Assembly: GCA_020055645.1 (NCBI GenBank) | Contig: CM034546.1 | Location: forward strand, 107,822,875-107,886,874 | DNA: 64,000 bases | Direction: 5' to 3' | Origin: Tomocerus qinae | Taxonomy: Eukaryota > Arthropoda > Collembola > Entomobryomorpha > Tomoceridae | In this document: piece by piece, positions 21,101 to 36,100 of the stretch | Layout: the number at the start of each line of letters is the position of its first letter | Numbering within the stretch: position 1 is the stretch's first letter | Notes under the pieces: model-generated | What the model saw: the letters and a program-made list of their open reading frames with translations, nothing else | Told to the model about the DNA's origin: nothing | The model's database searches: none | Made by a program: the position numbers and the translations under genes

Positions 21101-24100
21101 TCATATTGTTTGGAGAAAGCATTCACTAAAGTGAATGTGATGTTACCAGATAGTACATACCACCCTGTAGTATTATGTAAATAGGTATTGCCACTACTGC
21201 TATTTAGGTATGCTAAAAAATTCCTTTTATGAATATGTCCACATTCTACACAGTCTAGACTCCATGTCTGTAAGTAACGCGAGCATGAACATAACAAAAT
21301 TGCATCTGTATAGTGTCTATATTAACACTAGTTATATATATGCGTAAGACAGTCAATATATATAGGTATGCTGAGTATTATCACATTCATACTACGACAC
21401 ACACATCATGCACGATACTTGGTATAGGTATGTAGTAAGTAAGTAGTATTGGCATAAAATTGGAGTTTTGAATAGGAGAGTCGAATGCACTACCTACTGA
21501 CATTTTTAATATAGAAGGTTGTGTATAAGTTGTTCTAGATAGCGATACGGACAACACAACGGGGAAATAATAATTCCAGTCACGAAGTAAGTTTTCACCA
21601 ATTTTTAGATCTTGCATCACATGGAGTGACGTCAAAAGTCAAAAGAGCAAAAGAGATATTGCATAGAAATGGAATAAGTTCCCCTGTTAAAATGTTTCAC
21701 TACTCACCACTGACACTGTAGACCAAGACTATCTGTATGGAATATGGAGAAAAGGTTGAAACTATTCTTTTAGCTCTTTCTTGCCTTTCTACTGAAGATT
21801 ACATATTATAACGAGAATAACTACTCGTGGACTGGTTACACATACACGTTAAGAAGTTACTCTGAAAATAAGAGGAAATAAATGTACGTAGTTCCCAACT
21901 GGAAGCATTCAGATGTAGATAGAGTTAACTTAAACCCTAACTAGTACTTATACTTTCCTAGTGATACCTACATATAATATGAAGAAACGGTCCAAGATGG
22001 AATTTCGGTCACGTAGTAATAGAATGCATTCCACCAACTCATACATTTCACTCTTCTCACAGCTCATGCAATATTACCTACGTATTATTATTATCTTTTG
22101 AAGTTCTCATATCTTATACCTTTTTGCACAATGCACTTGTCAAAGTATGTACCTTACATTCCATAATTCCAACTCAATAAGCCTTTCTCATATTTCTCAA
22201 CTAAAGCACTTAAATAAAGATTTCTAGATCATTTTCTATGATTTTACTTCTTTTTAAGTATCTTACGGCTTTAAGGAGAAAACTACTTACAAGTTAAAGG
22301 TCATTGGTACTAACTAACAAGAATCACGTAAGGATGCTTACTTAAGTACGTAAGTACAAATACTAGTACCTACTTTAAAAACTTCATTACAGACAGTAAA
22401 TCCAAAAGAGGAAATAACTAGACGAATTAACGCAGACCTCTTGAGTTTTTGTTGGCAGAGGATTTCACCATGAGCTACATTCCAAAAATAAAGCAGTGTT
22501 TGTCTTTGTCAAAGCTGTGGGAATCCCTAGTATTTATAAAAATTTAACTATGCTACAGCTAGATAAAGATAACCTGTGCGTGACGAGTGATACTTGTTAT
22601 GCATGAAGGTAGTTCTCCTTTTCCCGGTTTAATAAAATTGTGAATGTGCATTAAATAGAAGGACTTGACACAAATCGGTTTGCCTCCACAAGTTCTCCAG
22701 TTTATTTTATGACATGTCGTTGCATCCAAAAGGGAGATTTGTGCAAGCCTGGAGATTACCTCGTGAGTGCCATTGGAACTCTCATGTAGCCACTGGAGTT
22801 TGTAGTGTGCCCACGCACAAGAACCGAGTAAATTACCCTGCCAAGAAATAAAGGTATTTAGGAAATCCTGAGGAAATCCTCCCTCTTGTTTAACTGTGCA
22901 CGTCTTCTGCTTTCTTTTTTTCCGCCAACTTGCACCAACATAATAACAAAAATGTTCATATTTCTCTCTATTCTCAGAAATGTTCTATGCATTAGCATCC
23001 TAAGCTTATATACTAAGTACAGTTAGTTGTTGCATGCATTGGCTACTTGTCTTCCTTCCTAATCGTATTACTATTAATCTCCAGTCGTTCGTTCCTAAAC
23101 GTAATGGCTTATTCTTTATCTCCAATATACGTCAGTGCTCCTGATTATAGCAATTATGGGACTGATATACATCAAAGGAAGTTCCACCAGAAGTAGAAAA
23201 CATTAGGCTTTGCAAATCCTGATTTTATTAGTATTAGCAGACACCTGTTTGGATTCCAATGTGTTGCAATACAAAAGCACAATGTGTATATACCTACATA
23301 GATATTCATGTAGCATGTGCTATTACCATTTACCTGTATGATTTCAATTCATTTGCTTTTCAGTCAGTTCAGAGCGACAGAAATACTAGATGGCTTATTT
23401 TCCTTTTAAGAAAATCAGTTTGGTTTCTAGTTCTATTGTTTGGATTCCCAGAAATTATGAAAACTGAACAAAGAAAAAGAAATACGACTTTCTCCAGCCG
23501 TGAAGTATCGTATTGTGACATATTGTATGGAATTGCTAAATCCTTTCAGGTTCTATAGAGCGTTCCATCTGGATACTGACAACAGCAGTTAAACCGGCAG
23601 TTCTTTCTTAAAGCATAGCCTCTTATTCTTAAATTCATTGTGTTACTACTAACCTGCGAGTTTTAGCAACAGGAATGGGAAGGGTACATAAAGGCAGAGG
23701 ATATCCTCCTTTTATCCTGCTCTACTGGGTACGAAAAAAACATGAAAATTACAATTCTGGACACAAAGATTTGAATAGGTATGTGTGATGCAGACGAATT
23801 CATATATAGGCTATATATACTAGCATAGTGGTAGCGTAGTAGTAGTATGGTAGCAGTAAGTATGTGTAAAAAGTATGGATAAATTGATGATGAATATGTG
23901 AGTTAAAAAGGGCAACTTCAAAATACTGAGAGAATTAGAAAAAGTCAGAGAATTAATTTTTCATGGAATATACTCCAGGTCATGGAGTCTCTTGACCCTT
24001 GACATAATCTGACGAAAACGGGTTGAATGTTTAACCCCTTAATTTAATTATTAGTGCTGAGGCTACATGATTCTGCTTTTGGAGATCTTTTCGAAAGAAA

Positions 24101-27100
24101 AAAGGAAGATGAATTGTGAGTTGTCTTTTTCAATAGTCGTAAACTCAATGTGGTGAACACACTTCTAGTTACATCGAATGTAAGTAACACTGTCACTCGG
24201 GAGGTTTTCAAAAGGGATGTCGATGTAGATGCATACATAATATTACATTTGCACAGTCTACGTGTGCATCTGTAGCTTAAAAACTGGATTTTAGGGAGGA
24301 TACTGCTACTCCACGTCATTGTAAAATCTGTATTCAAGGAAACATGTTCCTTGTAGTCAGAAAAAGTAGCGTAAAATAGCAAGTACGAAGTACACGTTGT
24401 TTATACAGTGTATAGTAGAAGGGACTCTTCTTAAGGATAAGCAAAGTCAGTAAACGTTGATATAGGCGCTACTACCGTACATACAGTGTCTATTTGTGAT
24501 AAAATAGGAGTGTTTTGCACAGAAAAGCATTTCCTTGTCAGAACACATCCAAACGACTTGGCTTTGATCACTCTTTGTCAGCTCTTCATGAAAAATTCAC
24601 AGCCATCCTTCTTAAGTCTCTTTCCCTTTTGCTATTCTCTCTTCTCTTGTGTCAACAGGCACACAAATTCGTCCATATATCTCCTAAATTTACTTTTACT
24701 CTCTTCTCTATTGCATACTCTTGCAGACTCTGCTCGTCCTGACTTACTGCTTACTATTTACAGTAAATCGCTCAGAACCATCTTTAACTTTTGTGGTGAG
24801 CTCTGAACTGTGTGCTACACTAAGCTTAAGTTGCACTAAAATTCCTTGCATCTGTTTCTTCTACTCCAACTACACTTCCATTTCAACAAGGTCTCTTTTC
24901 GACTTCCTAGAAAATCATTTTCTTTTAAACTCACAATACTAAGGTGTAAATAGAATATAAAACCAAAATGTCTTTCTATGAGCGTAACAATAATCCGGAA
25001 AGGAGATATAGTTTGATTTTCATCCGTTGCATGCTTACTTTTCGTACTAGGGCACATTACAGTATTCAATTTATTGGAGTAAACCCAGTGTGCCGTCATG
25101 ATTCATCTCACGTGCAATTTAGGTATTAGCTATAACATTATTGGAATTCCTGAGAAGGTGCTAACTAATGAAATGTTTCCATTGAAAACCATAATCGAAT
25201 TGTATACACCCTAAATACAAACTCCAACTAATTTTGTCCTAGTTTCCTCTAACAGCAATAGAAATCATAGAATTATTTGTTTGAAGATCTAAATATAGTT
25301 ATCGCATTACCAAGTATTAGAGTTGATTACGTATAGAGAGATGTTTACTACAAAGTAGTTGTATTTGACAAAGTAGGGAAAGTATCTGTGTCATTGTGTG
25401 CGAAGAGGTTTTTGATTATTACTTTACAGCCACTGCACTGCTTTCTACTACAGATGTCAAGAATGTGCTTCATTCTGTATTCAGATTTCCTTAAAATTAA
25501 TTTAGGAATGAGTATTATGTATAAAAGTACGGTGTATACCTAGAGTTTAAGGAGGTAGTTGTAGTAGACATGTAGAAATGAAAGGAATCATGGACCATGT
25601 TAATTATAGCTAGCGCAGATGTTTTAATGATGTAGAAGTAGAAGGAAAGCAAAGATAATATGAAATCCTTATTGAAGATTGTTATATATTACTAGATTTT
25701 GCTTATATTATATTGAGAGAGTATTGTAGTGCTCCACCTTGGCAGTGAAGAAAGGAAATCTAGAGAGGCAAACGAAGGAACCAAGTCATAATAGTGGAAG
25801 AAAGTAGAAAGGCCGAGACAAAGACTTTGTTTGAACAAGTTACTACGCATTGGCTCACTAGTCTTCCTTCGAAATTACTCTTTGCTCGAGTTCCGATTCT
25901 ATTTTAGCAGAGGAGAGATACCATTCCTAGTTGCCTTAATTCCCATGGAAAATTTTACTGTGCATGCATGTGAGTAGGGGAAGGGAATGAAAAGTAAAAT
26001 AAGAAACCTTTGCAAGTTAGTAACTGGAAAAGGAATATCTATCCAAAAGTGTCCATAAAAGTATTTGGAAATGGGACCGCCGTGATGTAACAGAGACATT
26101 ACCCGATTTTTATGTTTTTCTTTGAAAGATGCTCCTTTTTCTTCCATTCCCTTTTCTCCTCTGTTCTGTCAACCGAAAAGTTTTTTGGAAGAAAGCCTTC
26201 TGTCGCTCACTCAACACAAAACCCTTTGAAAACCTTATCATTCACTCCTCTCCTTTATACTCCTTGCTTTGTTTCACTATATATTTGTGATTTAAGTCTA
26301 TTTATGCAAAGCTTCTTTGCGCATTTATTGTTTTTATCTTGTCTCAACCTTGTCTACACACATACAATACAATTCGTAAGCATGCCGAAATCATTTTGTC
26401 AAGTCTGCTCACGTTTAAATCATTTCTCTCCCTACTTTCTTGTTTATTCCTATACTGACTAATATTATCTCGACCATAACGATTACCATCTATAGAAAAT
26501 AAATACTACTCTATTCATCTTTTTGGTGTTCTGGAAATTCCTCTTTTAATTGTATTATAAACAAACATCTAACAACCCAATAACACCCAACACCCGCCCG
26601 CAACTATATAGGCCGTACTTACTAGTAAAGCACTATATTTGTATTCAGTTATGGACCGTCATTAGTATTCTAAGTAAACATTATGCCTACCCTTATGCCA
26701 GAAAATTCGTTGTACCATATTGTAAACACAAATCTGAAGTGGGTGTCATTAAACTATGATGATCATACAAGTTTTCTCTTTCTGCCTTTCCTTTCAGAAG
26801 TACAAAACCAAAACACGAACACAACTTACTATCATTCCATAATATCATGTCCTTGCGTAAGTTGCGTAGAAGTCGTACACACAGGTGAAAGTGGAAACTA
26901 TCTTTACAAGTTCAAAATGTTTTGATGTAATTACCTAAATTGCTATCTGAAACTGTAAGCAAGGAATTGTGAATGAAATGAAATTATCCTTTATTATGCA
27001 CATAACCTGTCATGGTATAAATATCATGAACGTCAAAGATTAAACTTCTAAGCTAAAATTGGAGTTACCCTCGATATACAGATTCTCTGGTGTAGGCTGA

Positions 27101-30100
27101 TTGGGAGGCACTTATATTCTTGGCTTTGATTACCTCATACCATGAATAGGCATGGAAGTTTATTTATTTTCGTGCTTTCATACATGGTAGGTACATTTAC
27201 GCAAGTAAGGGTAGTAAACCTAAATATAAACATAAATAATTCTAACGTTTGACGTGCTTTGCAGTTTAATATTTCATTTCAGTAGTAGTAGTTGAGTTGC
27301 TATCACGAAATAAGATAACGAAACTACGTCGTCTGACAGGTTGAGTGCTCATGATCAGATACATAAAATGGTATATATAAATATGTTTGTGTAGTACGTT
27401 CAATCTCTGTTAGCAAATAAATAGCCTGTTTATAATTCAGTAATAGCAGGATCTTCTGGACTAGAAGCAAACAAAATTAAATAGGAAGTGCTTGTGCACT
27501 TATGTCATGGACATTTGAATTAGCAGCTCTAGGCTTAAATATATACCACAAGCTCATCTCTAAGATAATTATTCAAATTATGACGCATGTAGAGCAGTGA
27601 TCCATAATTCCCGTTTCCAAAGCTTGGAGTATATGAGCCGTCATGTCACGATAATGGCGAGTGCTTTATGTAAATTCGGTGTACGTCATCCTTTGTTGTA
27701 AAGTTTTTACTCTTTCACGAATGATATTCCTAATGAAGTGAATCCTATCTCTGTATTGTAAAATTGAAGGCACATTTACAGAATGATCTGTCATCTGTAG
27801 AAAAGTTATTTATACTATTTGACTACAATTACTGTCATGTCAAGTCCTATGTATTGTTTAGTCATATTCCGAAGTATATTAATTTGATTTTCAGACGAAA
27901 TAATATTATTCCCCTCTAGGCTGGTAGATAGTAAAAAAGAAATGTAATTTGCCAACTTCTAGAGTTACTTGCTGTCAGAAATGCTATTTGTGCTTTACAG
28001 ATGTTTAAAATTCTAAATCTATAGCTATGCTATAAATAGTAGACATGCCCTACTTAAGAAAGTTTTCTATATTCTTGTATCAATGTAAATTTTGTGAAAA
28101 TACGGACTGAATCGAAAAAAAACGTGTGTGTGAAGAAAAAAGACAGCAAAATCCAGAATAAATGAAAAAGTTAGCACAAAAAGTTCAAGGAATTGAGTTG
28201 AGAATGTGAAATTGACAGTTTGATCGGAAATGGAAGTATCAGTAGGAATTGGGTGCACATATTTTATCAATGTAAAAAAGAAAGTTTTTATTCCTTTGTC
28301 TGCATTTAAGGTAGTATTTGTTTTATCCATGTCCTTATTGTATGTCTAAAATCTACCGGTTCATTTCACTCGGCTAGTGCACATTGGTATGAGCATCAAA
28401 GTTTCTTTGGGCGTAAAATTTGCAAAAACCTTATCTGCTCCATTGAATATAGTTGAATGCTACTTAGTATACTTATATTTAGATCTTAGCAGAATAAAGA
28501 TACCAAGATACAATAGATAACTTCCGGAGAAAGTTACAGCTTATGTACTTAGGTATGCATTCACATCTCTTGTTGGAGCATTAGTTTGCAAATATTTACA
28601 AATAGATCGACGAGCTTCGTCAACCCATATGTCTTCCAAGAGTTTGTTTTGCTATGTCTATGTATTTAAGAATATCTTTTTGTAGCATTCTTATAGGATG
28701 ATATTGTCTTGAAAGTTTTAGTTTTCTCTATGTTGTTTACTAAGAGTAACAACCGTGGAAAACTTCCTCTCTTTAGTCTTTAGTGTTATGATTAGCAAGC
28801 CGCAGTGTTAAACAAAAGTTTAATGGATTTCTAGTTAAATTGCTTTATGTTTTGACTCTAATTCAATTCATCTTGTTTAGAAAAAGTTAGTGGATTGTAT
28901 AGAGTAACATAAGGATGCTTCTCCTCCTCCTCCTCCTTATTAGGAACAAACATTCTGTGTATGTTAAGTAAAGCATATTGTTCTAAGTTCTATCTTTGTA
29001 TAAATGTATAGGAGAACTTTTTGGGTCTAATTTTCCTTCATATGTTTGTACCTTAGCAATAAGAAGTGATGCATGAAGCTTTTCTTTGAAAGGAAGGTTT
29101 CCTCCGGCCACTTTTCTCTCCCATGTTGGCTAATAAGGTTGATGTGATGTGAATCTCCATTTGCGTTGCGTAATGCAGTTTCATTGTGCTTTTCCACACA
29201 TTTTAGTAAGAGATGAGTCCTAACCAGTTTCTTATGCCTGGGTTACTTATTTTATATGGCTCATTTTAGGCACATTTGATGTTTTCTCATTTGTTTTTAC
29301 AGTTGAGGTTAAGCTGAGTTAGAAAATTTCATCTCCACAACGCAGTCCAGTTTTCCTTTAATCCAAACAAAGAACATGACAACTAAATAAAGGAAGCTTT
29401 AGATATCCTTCATTACATGTTCACTTGGCTGTTAAACTTTTATATTTAATGCTTCAAGAACTCAACCATAAAACTATGCATACATGTCTATATAACCTTT
29501 ATGTACATACATACTAATACTTATCTACAAAGGCATCACATCCCTAATTATATCACATATCTTCTATGTCTTTCCACTTTAACAAGAAAAAATTCACATT
29601 TACGACCAGTAATCTATATTGCAGCGTAGTGTATAACTGTAATTGGCATTAGTTTTCATCACATCCACGTTTATTATGCGATGTTTATACTAGTGTAGCT
29701 ATAGTTTTAATTTTTTTTCCTTTATAACTGGTTGTTCCAATTCTGCTCCTTGTACAACCTGTAAGCATTTAGGTGTTGCATGTTTATAAATACAGATACT
29801 CCTACACTTCTACTAATACTAGCTAATAATACTGTCATTGTACAAAGGATGTATATGCATCATTATCATTACGGATGATAAACACATTTGAACAAAGTAA
29901 ACTAAGTAGAAAAATAATCAGCTTATATTTTCTGTAGTTTAGGTATTATAAATCTTGATATCATAACATTTTGAGTTATATAAGTACTTTATATTTTGGA
30001 GTGTGCGAATATTTGTGTCAGCATATTATACATTTCCTATTAAAGCATGTTTCTTTTGATGTCATATAATCACTAATATATATCTATATTGCATGCTTGC

Positions 30101-33100
30101 TGCGTGCATGAGAGATTTTGTAGATGTATAGAAAAGGGATGCAATTACTGCAGAATAGCATTATGTATTAACCTAGGATTCACAGAAAATTAACTGGACA
30201 GGAATCACAATTTGTTAGTGCTGTAAATGGTGGTAATTACTTACTCGCTGCAAACTTGTATAAAATATCTGAAGCGTTTTGGGGTATGATATAGATGGAA
30301 ACTTTTTTCTGCACTGCATTGCTGGTTGTTTAAGGGATTACTTCCTTTATTCTGCTGATAAACTGTCGTGCACATCGCAATAACGACCACGCAAACAGAA
30401 ATATCGGAAATTGTAAGCACGATAAAAACTTTCAGCATAGAGAACATACATAGTATAGTACGAAACTTAACATTATAAAATTCGAAAATTTAATTACTAT
30501 ATTCTTTGATGTACCACATTTTTTGGTTCGTACAACGTTAGCTGTATATTAGGCAATTATAAGTTTCATTAGAGATGTTTTTCACCAGGACAGACGCGTG
30601 AAAAGTGGTAGTGAAATTCAGCTACAAATTTTTGACATGGATATGTAATTTCCCAAATTACAAGTAGAGGAGTATGTAATAGTAAAACACGTTTTTGCAA
30701 GCATTTGCATTCTATTTTCTCCTTCGACGCTTGAGCTAGTAGAACAGGAACCGTTGCTTAGTTCTTTCTTCTGTTAATTGGATTTTGTAGTGTAGTGAAG
30801 TGATTGTGAGTTCATTGCAGACTGTTGAAGACAGACAAGTCCTAATTTTATGTTATCAGGGAGCCTGTAAATTTTTTCATGTAAGAAATTAATTCATGGA
30901 CGAGATTTCTGGAAGGGTTTACACAGTGCTTCCCTTCGCTTATCGTTTCTAATACTACCGTATATATCTCATTTATATTATTGCACAAGTTTAAGTTAAC
31001 TAAGGAGCAAGCACTTTGTAGCTTAAGACATAGAAAGTTGGGTTTCTCAGAATTTGGCTTCTTTTCAATTTTAGCTCTAGTAATCAAGTTTCGTTGTCTT
31101 TCACAAAGACGAAACACTTTGGTAGGTAAGGTTGTGCTAGCTGCTCTATTGGGGTGCTGTGAAGAATGTAGTAATAAGAGCCAAGTTTTGTTGGCAATAA
31201 AGAGTGTTGATTGATTAAAATACGTACATAGGGTCTTGTACTTTGTACAGCATTCAGCCTCAAGTCAATCCATCAAATCCTATCTCATCGTATACGAAAG
31301 TAATAAAAAGAATTTTTTGTTTCTCCGACTATATGAAATTGTAGAAGAGCAAATAAATGAAAAAGTTTTGTATTTGTGTCAAAGTTACTATTGCTAGTTG
31401 AAAGGAACAGCCTAAAGAGATTCCACCTATTACCTTTGAACTAACTACATAGTTCTATTATATTTTAGTATTGTCCAGATTTCCTTCTAATCCATTCTGG
31501 ATCCTATTCTCTCCTACATTACTTTATAATGGTTTACTCTAATCAAATGTTTTAAGGGATTTTAATGACATGACTGTGGCAATGTAGGACAAACACGAAA
31601 TAAATGTGGTTGAGAGAAACAGAGATTGGGAACATGACAGGAGTGCAGGGGAAATATTTATTTACTATTGACGTCATTTCTTTAGGGACGCTGCACAGAT
31701 GATGTTCTCAGCTAAATATCTGAACAGACAGAATAGAATTTTTTTTACTTTACACTCGGGCTCTCTTGTCATATAACTCCGGCTTTCAGCACTATTTATC
31801 ACTTATTAGGTTACGTCCAGACTTGGTTTTGCTTGACTTGGCTTTCTCAAAAGCGGATAATTCCTTTAGTTTTACGGGAGTTACATTTTTGGGGCAATCC
31901 TGTGCCCTGTGCACGTTCACTTGATCCATCGACCAAGGCCTTGCATTGCAAAAGGAGAAAGTGTGGACAGATACTCGATAATGGCAACTACTTTATCGTA
32001 TTTACCGTTAAAGGCAAAAACTAGGCGGAAAATGGAAGTGCGAACTGAATAGTATAGTTGCAGAAGCCTTGAATGGATTGTGGTCAAACCAGCCGGGCTC
32101 CTCTATTCTTTAACTACAACCCTGCTTGGTCAGAGACTACGAAAACAAAATAAAGTTACTCCGAAAGACGTAATTTCCAATCCAATAGAAAAGTTTGCCA
32201 GCTTTTACCTCCAGTGTACTTTCACTATTATCCAGGAAATTGTAGTTATGCATCTAACCATACTGAGCACTGGACCTTTTATCAAGCTTTCTAGACAAAC
32301 ACAACACACTAGACACATGGTATAGGACATTATATCAACTCGCACCACAGAAAACTGTTCAAAACTAATAAATAAACTAATCCATAACATTACCATTATT
32401 TCAAACAGCAAAAATGAAAGAAAGTTTTACTATTACCTTGGCATATAGATATTATTACATAAAAGAAAGTTTTACTCTCATAACTTACGCTACATAATGT
32501 AGTTTCTCTATTCAGTAGGAAGTTGCTACTTAGTTGCAACTATTCATTTTCTAAATTGATATTATTCATTTGAATTTCTTATAAAGTAATTGCATACAAA
32601 GACTAAGTCCGCAACTTTTTGGGCATAAGTGGGTTTTGACTTTTATCGAAAATAATACATAGAGAGGCGGTACTCATTAACTACCCCTTTTAATAATACT
32701 TAACTGAAAAATCACAGTATTTCATCTATTCTTAAATGCTACCCATGTATAAATGAATATAGACGTAGTAAGTAAATAGCTAGATCTCAAAATTGATGTT
32801 CAGTCACAACCAATCTGTAATGATTTAATTGTAAATATCTATATTTCACCTTTTTTCATTAGCGGGTGTAATAATATTGTCTATTCACGTGGACAGTGCC
32901 TGTAGAAGTTTCTTAATTACAATATTGTGTATAGCTACTCAAGTACTGCAGCTTTTGAGGCATAATTACAACTACAATATAAATATAACCAACTAAGTAT
33001 GTACTACCTTAGTATTAATATAGTCAACTTGATCGTTAATTTTGTGTCTGAAATTTAACTGGCACTTTTAAGAAATCCAAATTAAGAAAGTAATTTTGTG

Positions 33101-36100
33101 CTAGTGAAAGTTTCGTATTGAGTTATCATAAGCAAGGAGAAAGTCTGCTTCTTTTGGTTGTAGTATTATACATATTTAGGGATTTTATAATGTAATGAAT
33201 ACTAAAATTATGCTCCGGTAAGAAAGAGGCAGAAATTTAGCTTTTAGCTAATTCTATCATTCTTTCAGTGTGTCATCTCTGCCTGTCTGATTTCATCTCG
33301 TTGGCCCAATAATTTTCTGACATCAATGCTCTATCTTTTTTGTAAGTGTACATGTAATAGATGATATATACATGTGATAGAAAATATGATTATGTTTGTA
33401 GCGCATTAATAGTAGGTATAGTGGACAGGTCGTGTGGAGGAGTAGACAGGATGTAAAAGTTAGCTGAAGGATGAATTATTTGTTTGAGGCTTATGGAAGT
33501 GGAGAAAGCGTAGGGAAGTCAAGTCAGTACATATTGTACATATTGAGACGCGTGCACTAATGTGATATGATGTGGTGAAGGGAGACAGGTTATGGCATGC
33601 CTTATTACAGCCATTACAATCTCTAGGAGCAGAGCCTAATAAAATTTGGCATGAGTCGAGAGAGGGCTGAGCTGAACTAAACTGAATTGAACGTACATTA
33701 CATTATGTCCTTTGGAGTTCCTATTGGGAGAAGGTGCAGCGTTAGTGCATAAGTAGCTGATGGAATCCTTCGACCTAATCTAGTAACTTCAAAAACTTGA
33801 TGCTTGGCTGATTGTGCTTAAAGATGTCTTGTGTCCTCTATAGTTCCTACTTATCAGTTGTGATAAAGCACGATGGAGGAGAGTCAACACAACTTGGAAT
33901 GACTGTCTTCAGTCAACTTCAGTGTCTTCTTTCTAAAACAGATAAGCACCAACAGAGTAGCCTCTAGGTAACAGCGTGTACATATACTATATAATGTACC
34001 TCAACCTTCCGTTAAAAATTAGACTAGCCAAACCAGTCTCGTAATTCCTGTCCTTCTGGAAATATAACTGTACTTATATGGTGAAGACGGCTGACCTATT
34101 TATTCGTAGGAACTTCTCTATCTGACACATAAAATGAAAGCTGTCGTCTTTTCTGACTTGTTTATCCAAACCTAAATCTAAACTCCATCTACAACAACCA
34201 ACTTAGTATACCTACTATATGTCATCTTTTTTCTTTATTTTCATAAAAACTGTTTCCTCAATTAACGCTGGGTTATCTTGTCTTTTTTACCCATTAAGAT
34301 TTGAGTAGCTGCCATGTTTATCGAATTACTATCCCCCACGGAGAATCTTATCTCAACAGAATTACTAGTATGGTTGTGTCTATCACCCAAAACAATAGTG
34401 AACATTTGCTTCTCATTTACAAAACTGAATGTGGCCATAAATACAAACGTACTGCCACCTTAATTTGTTTGAGCAAAATCTGTCACCTGTAATATCGATG
34501 ACTATACAGAGCATACAGAAATAATCAGGAATGGTCTAGTATAAGCCATTGAATCTTACATAGTCTCGAAATAATTTTCGTCTAGTGTTTATCTCGGTAT
34601 TTATTTATAAAAAAGGTTCTAAGAATATTTCGTCAAAATAAGCCCCAAAAAACGGGACTTATTAATAATAGTATGTACTAATAACAGTAGATAGATTTCC
34701 TTTGTATCGAAAGTCAAATGCGTATGCTTAGCTGTATAAGCGGAGCATTAATAATATTATTTTGGTGTTACTACCCGGATATTTCACTTTCGTGAGGATC
34801 TTGCCAAAATATTGTCGTATTAGAAATAAATGCCTTATCTAGCGATGTAATTGGTGCATGTGAAGCCAAAACTGTCGCAATGTGGATAAAATGGAAGCAA
34901 ATGTTATCTTAGAAGTAAGATAACGAGGAAATAATTTATGGTTGCTTACATTGCGGAGTACACATTGAAGTGCAAAGTATTAATACAATAGACATTTCTG
35001 TATCCCTTTTTGCTAGTACTAAATAAGTACATATAAAGCGGTGTAATGTTATTATATCGTAGAAATAATATTTCACTTTCCTCTCATAGAATCCTTTTCC
35101 CTCTCTCATTGATCATCACGCACGAAAGGACTGACAGGAAAACTTTCCGGGCACTCAGCTACGGGTGTATTATCTATACGTATAAGTACTTAACAAAGTT
35201 TATCTAATATATTAATCTGTATCTGTACAATGAACTGAACTAACTATTTGCTTACTGAGTACACACTATCAAACTAAAGTTATTTCCTCCTAATCTATTT
35301 TGACGTGTCACTAATCTTTCTTCGTACGCAAATACTAGTATATTTCGTATAAACTTAAGAAAGTCTATATAGTAGCACAAACTAACATCACACAAGTGAA
35401 AGTAATTCAGTTCTTTTCAGGAAATGGCATCGATATACTTAATTATTAACTGTCAAACTACTAGGGTATTGTCCCTACGCTTTACAAGACCACCCAAAGC
35501 TTTTCAAAGACGTCATTCTTTGTAAAGTGCTATTTTATTTGACAAACCAGAACTATCTATGCCTATTAAAAATATCTCTAAAATAATTCTGTATTAATGT
35601 AGAAGGTATATACAATCTCAGTGACTTATGAAATGGAAAAATCTTTTATATGTAGTCATACGTAATTAATAATGTTCGAAAGGCAATACAAAGTGAAATT
35701 GCTATCGGAAGTTGTCGCAGATTGCTTGTTTGTATGTATTGTGCAATGTGTAAGCACCTAGGTTTAAGAAACAGCATTTGTCGGCACTCTTTTCTTTGTA
35801 AAAGTTTTCTTTGTAGTTGAACAGTGTTTGGTAGTTTACTTAAAGCAAACACATTACTATTTGAATACTCACGTAGTTACTATCAAGGCTGCAGACAAAA
35901 TGGCAATGATGACGATGAAAGTCCAGTCATCACAATGATCCTTACTATTCTTGCCTTTTTGTATTGACACTGCTAAAGCGTGTAAACGTGTTCTCCTTTT
36001 CAATATAAACTATCTTCACAATTAGTTTTCGCAAGTACTCAGAACTTATCTACGGCCAGTACCTACCTATGGATAATTTACTTTACGGACTCCTCGAGCG

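Noticed and set aside
24044..24382. 112-codon minus-strand frame
   Set aside because: Serine/threonine-rich with no recognised motif; chance length.
33411..33690. GC-richer stretch that looked like a decayed non-LTR element
   Set aside because: No reverse transcriptase remnant, poly(A) tail or target duplication could be shown.
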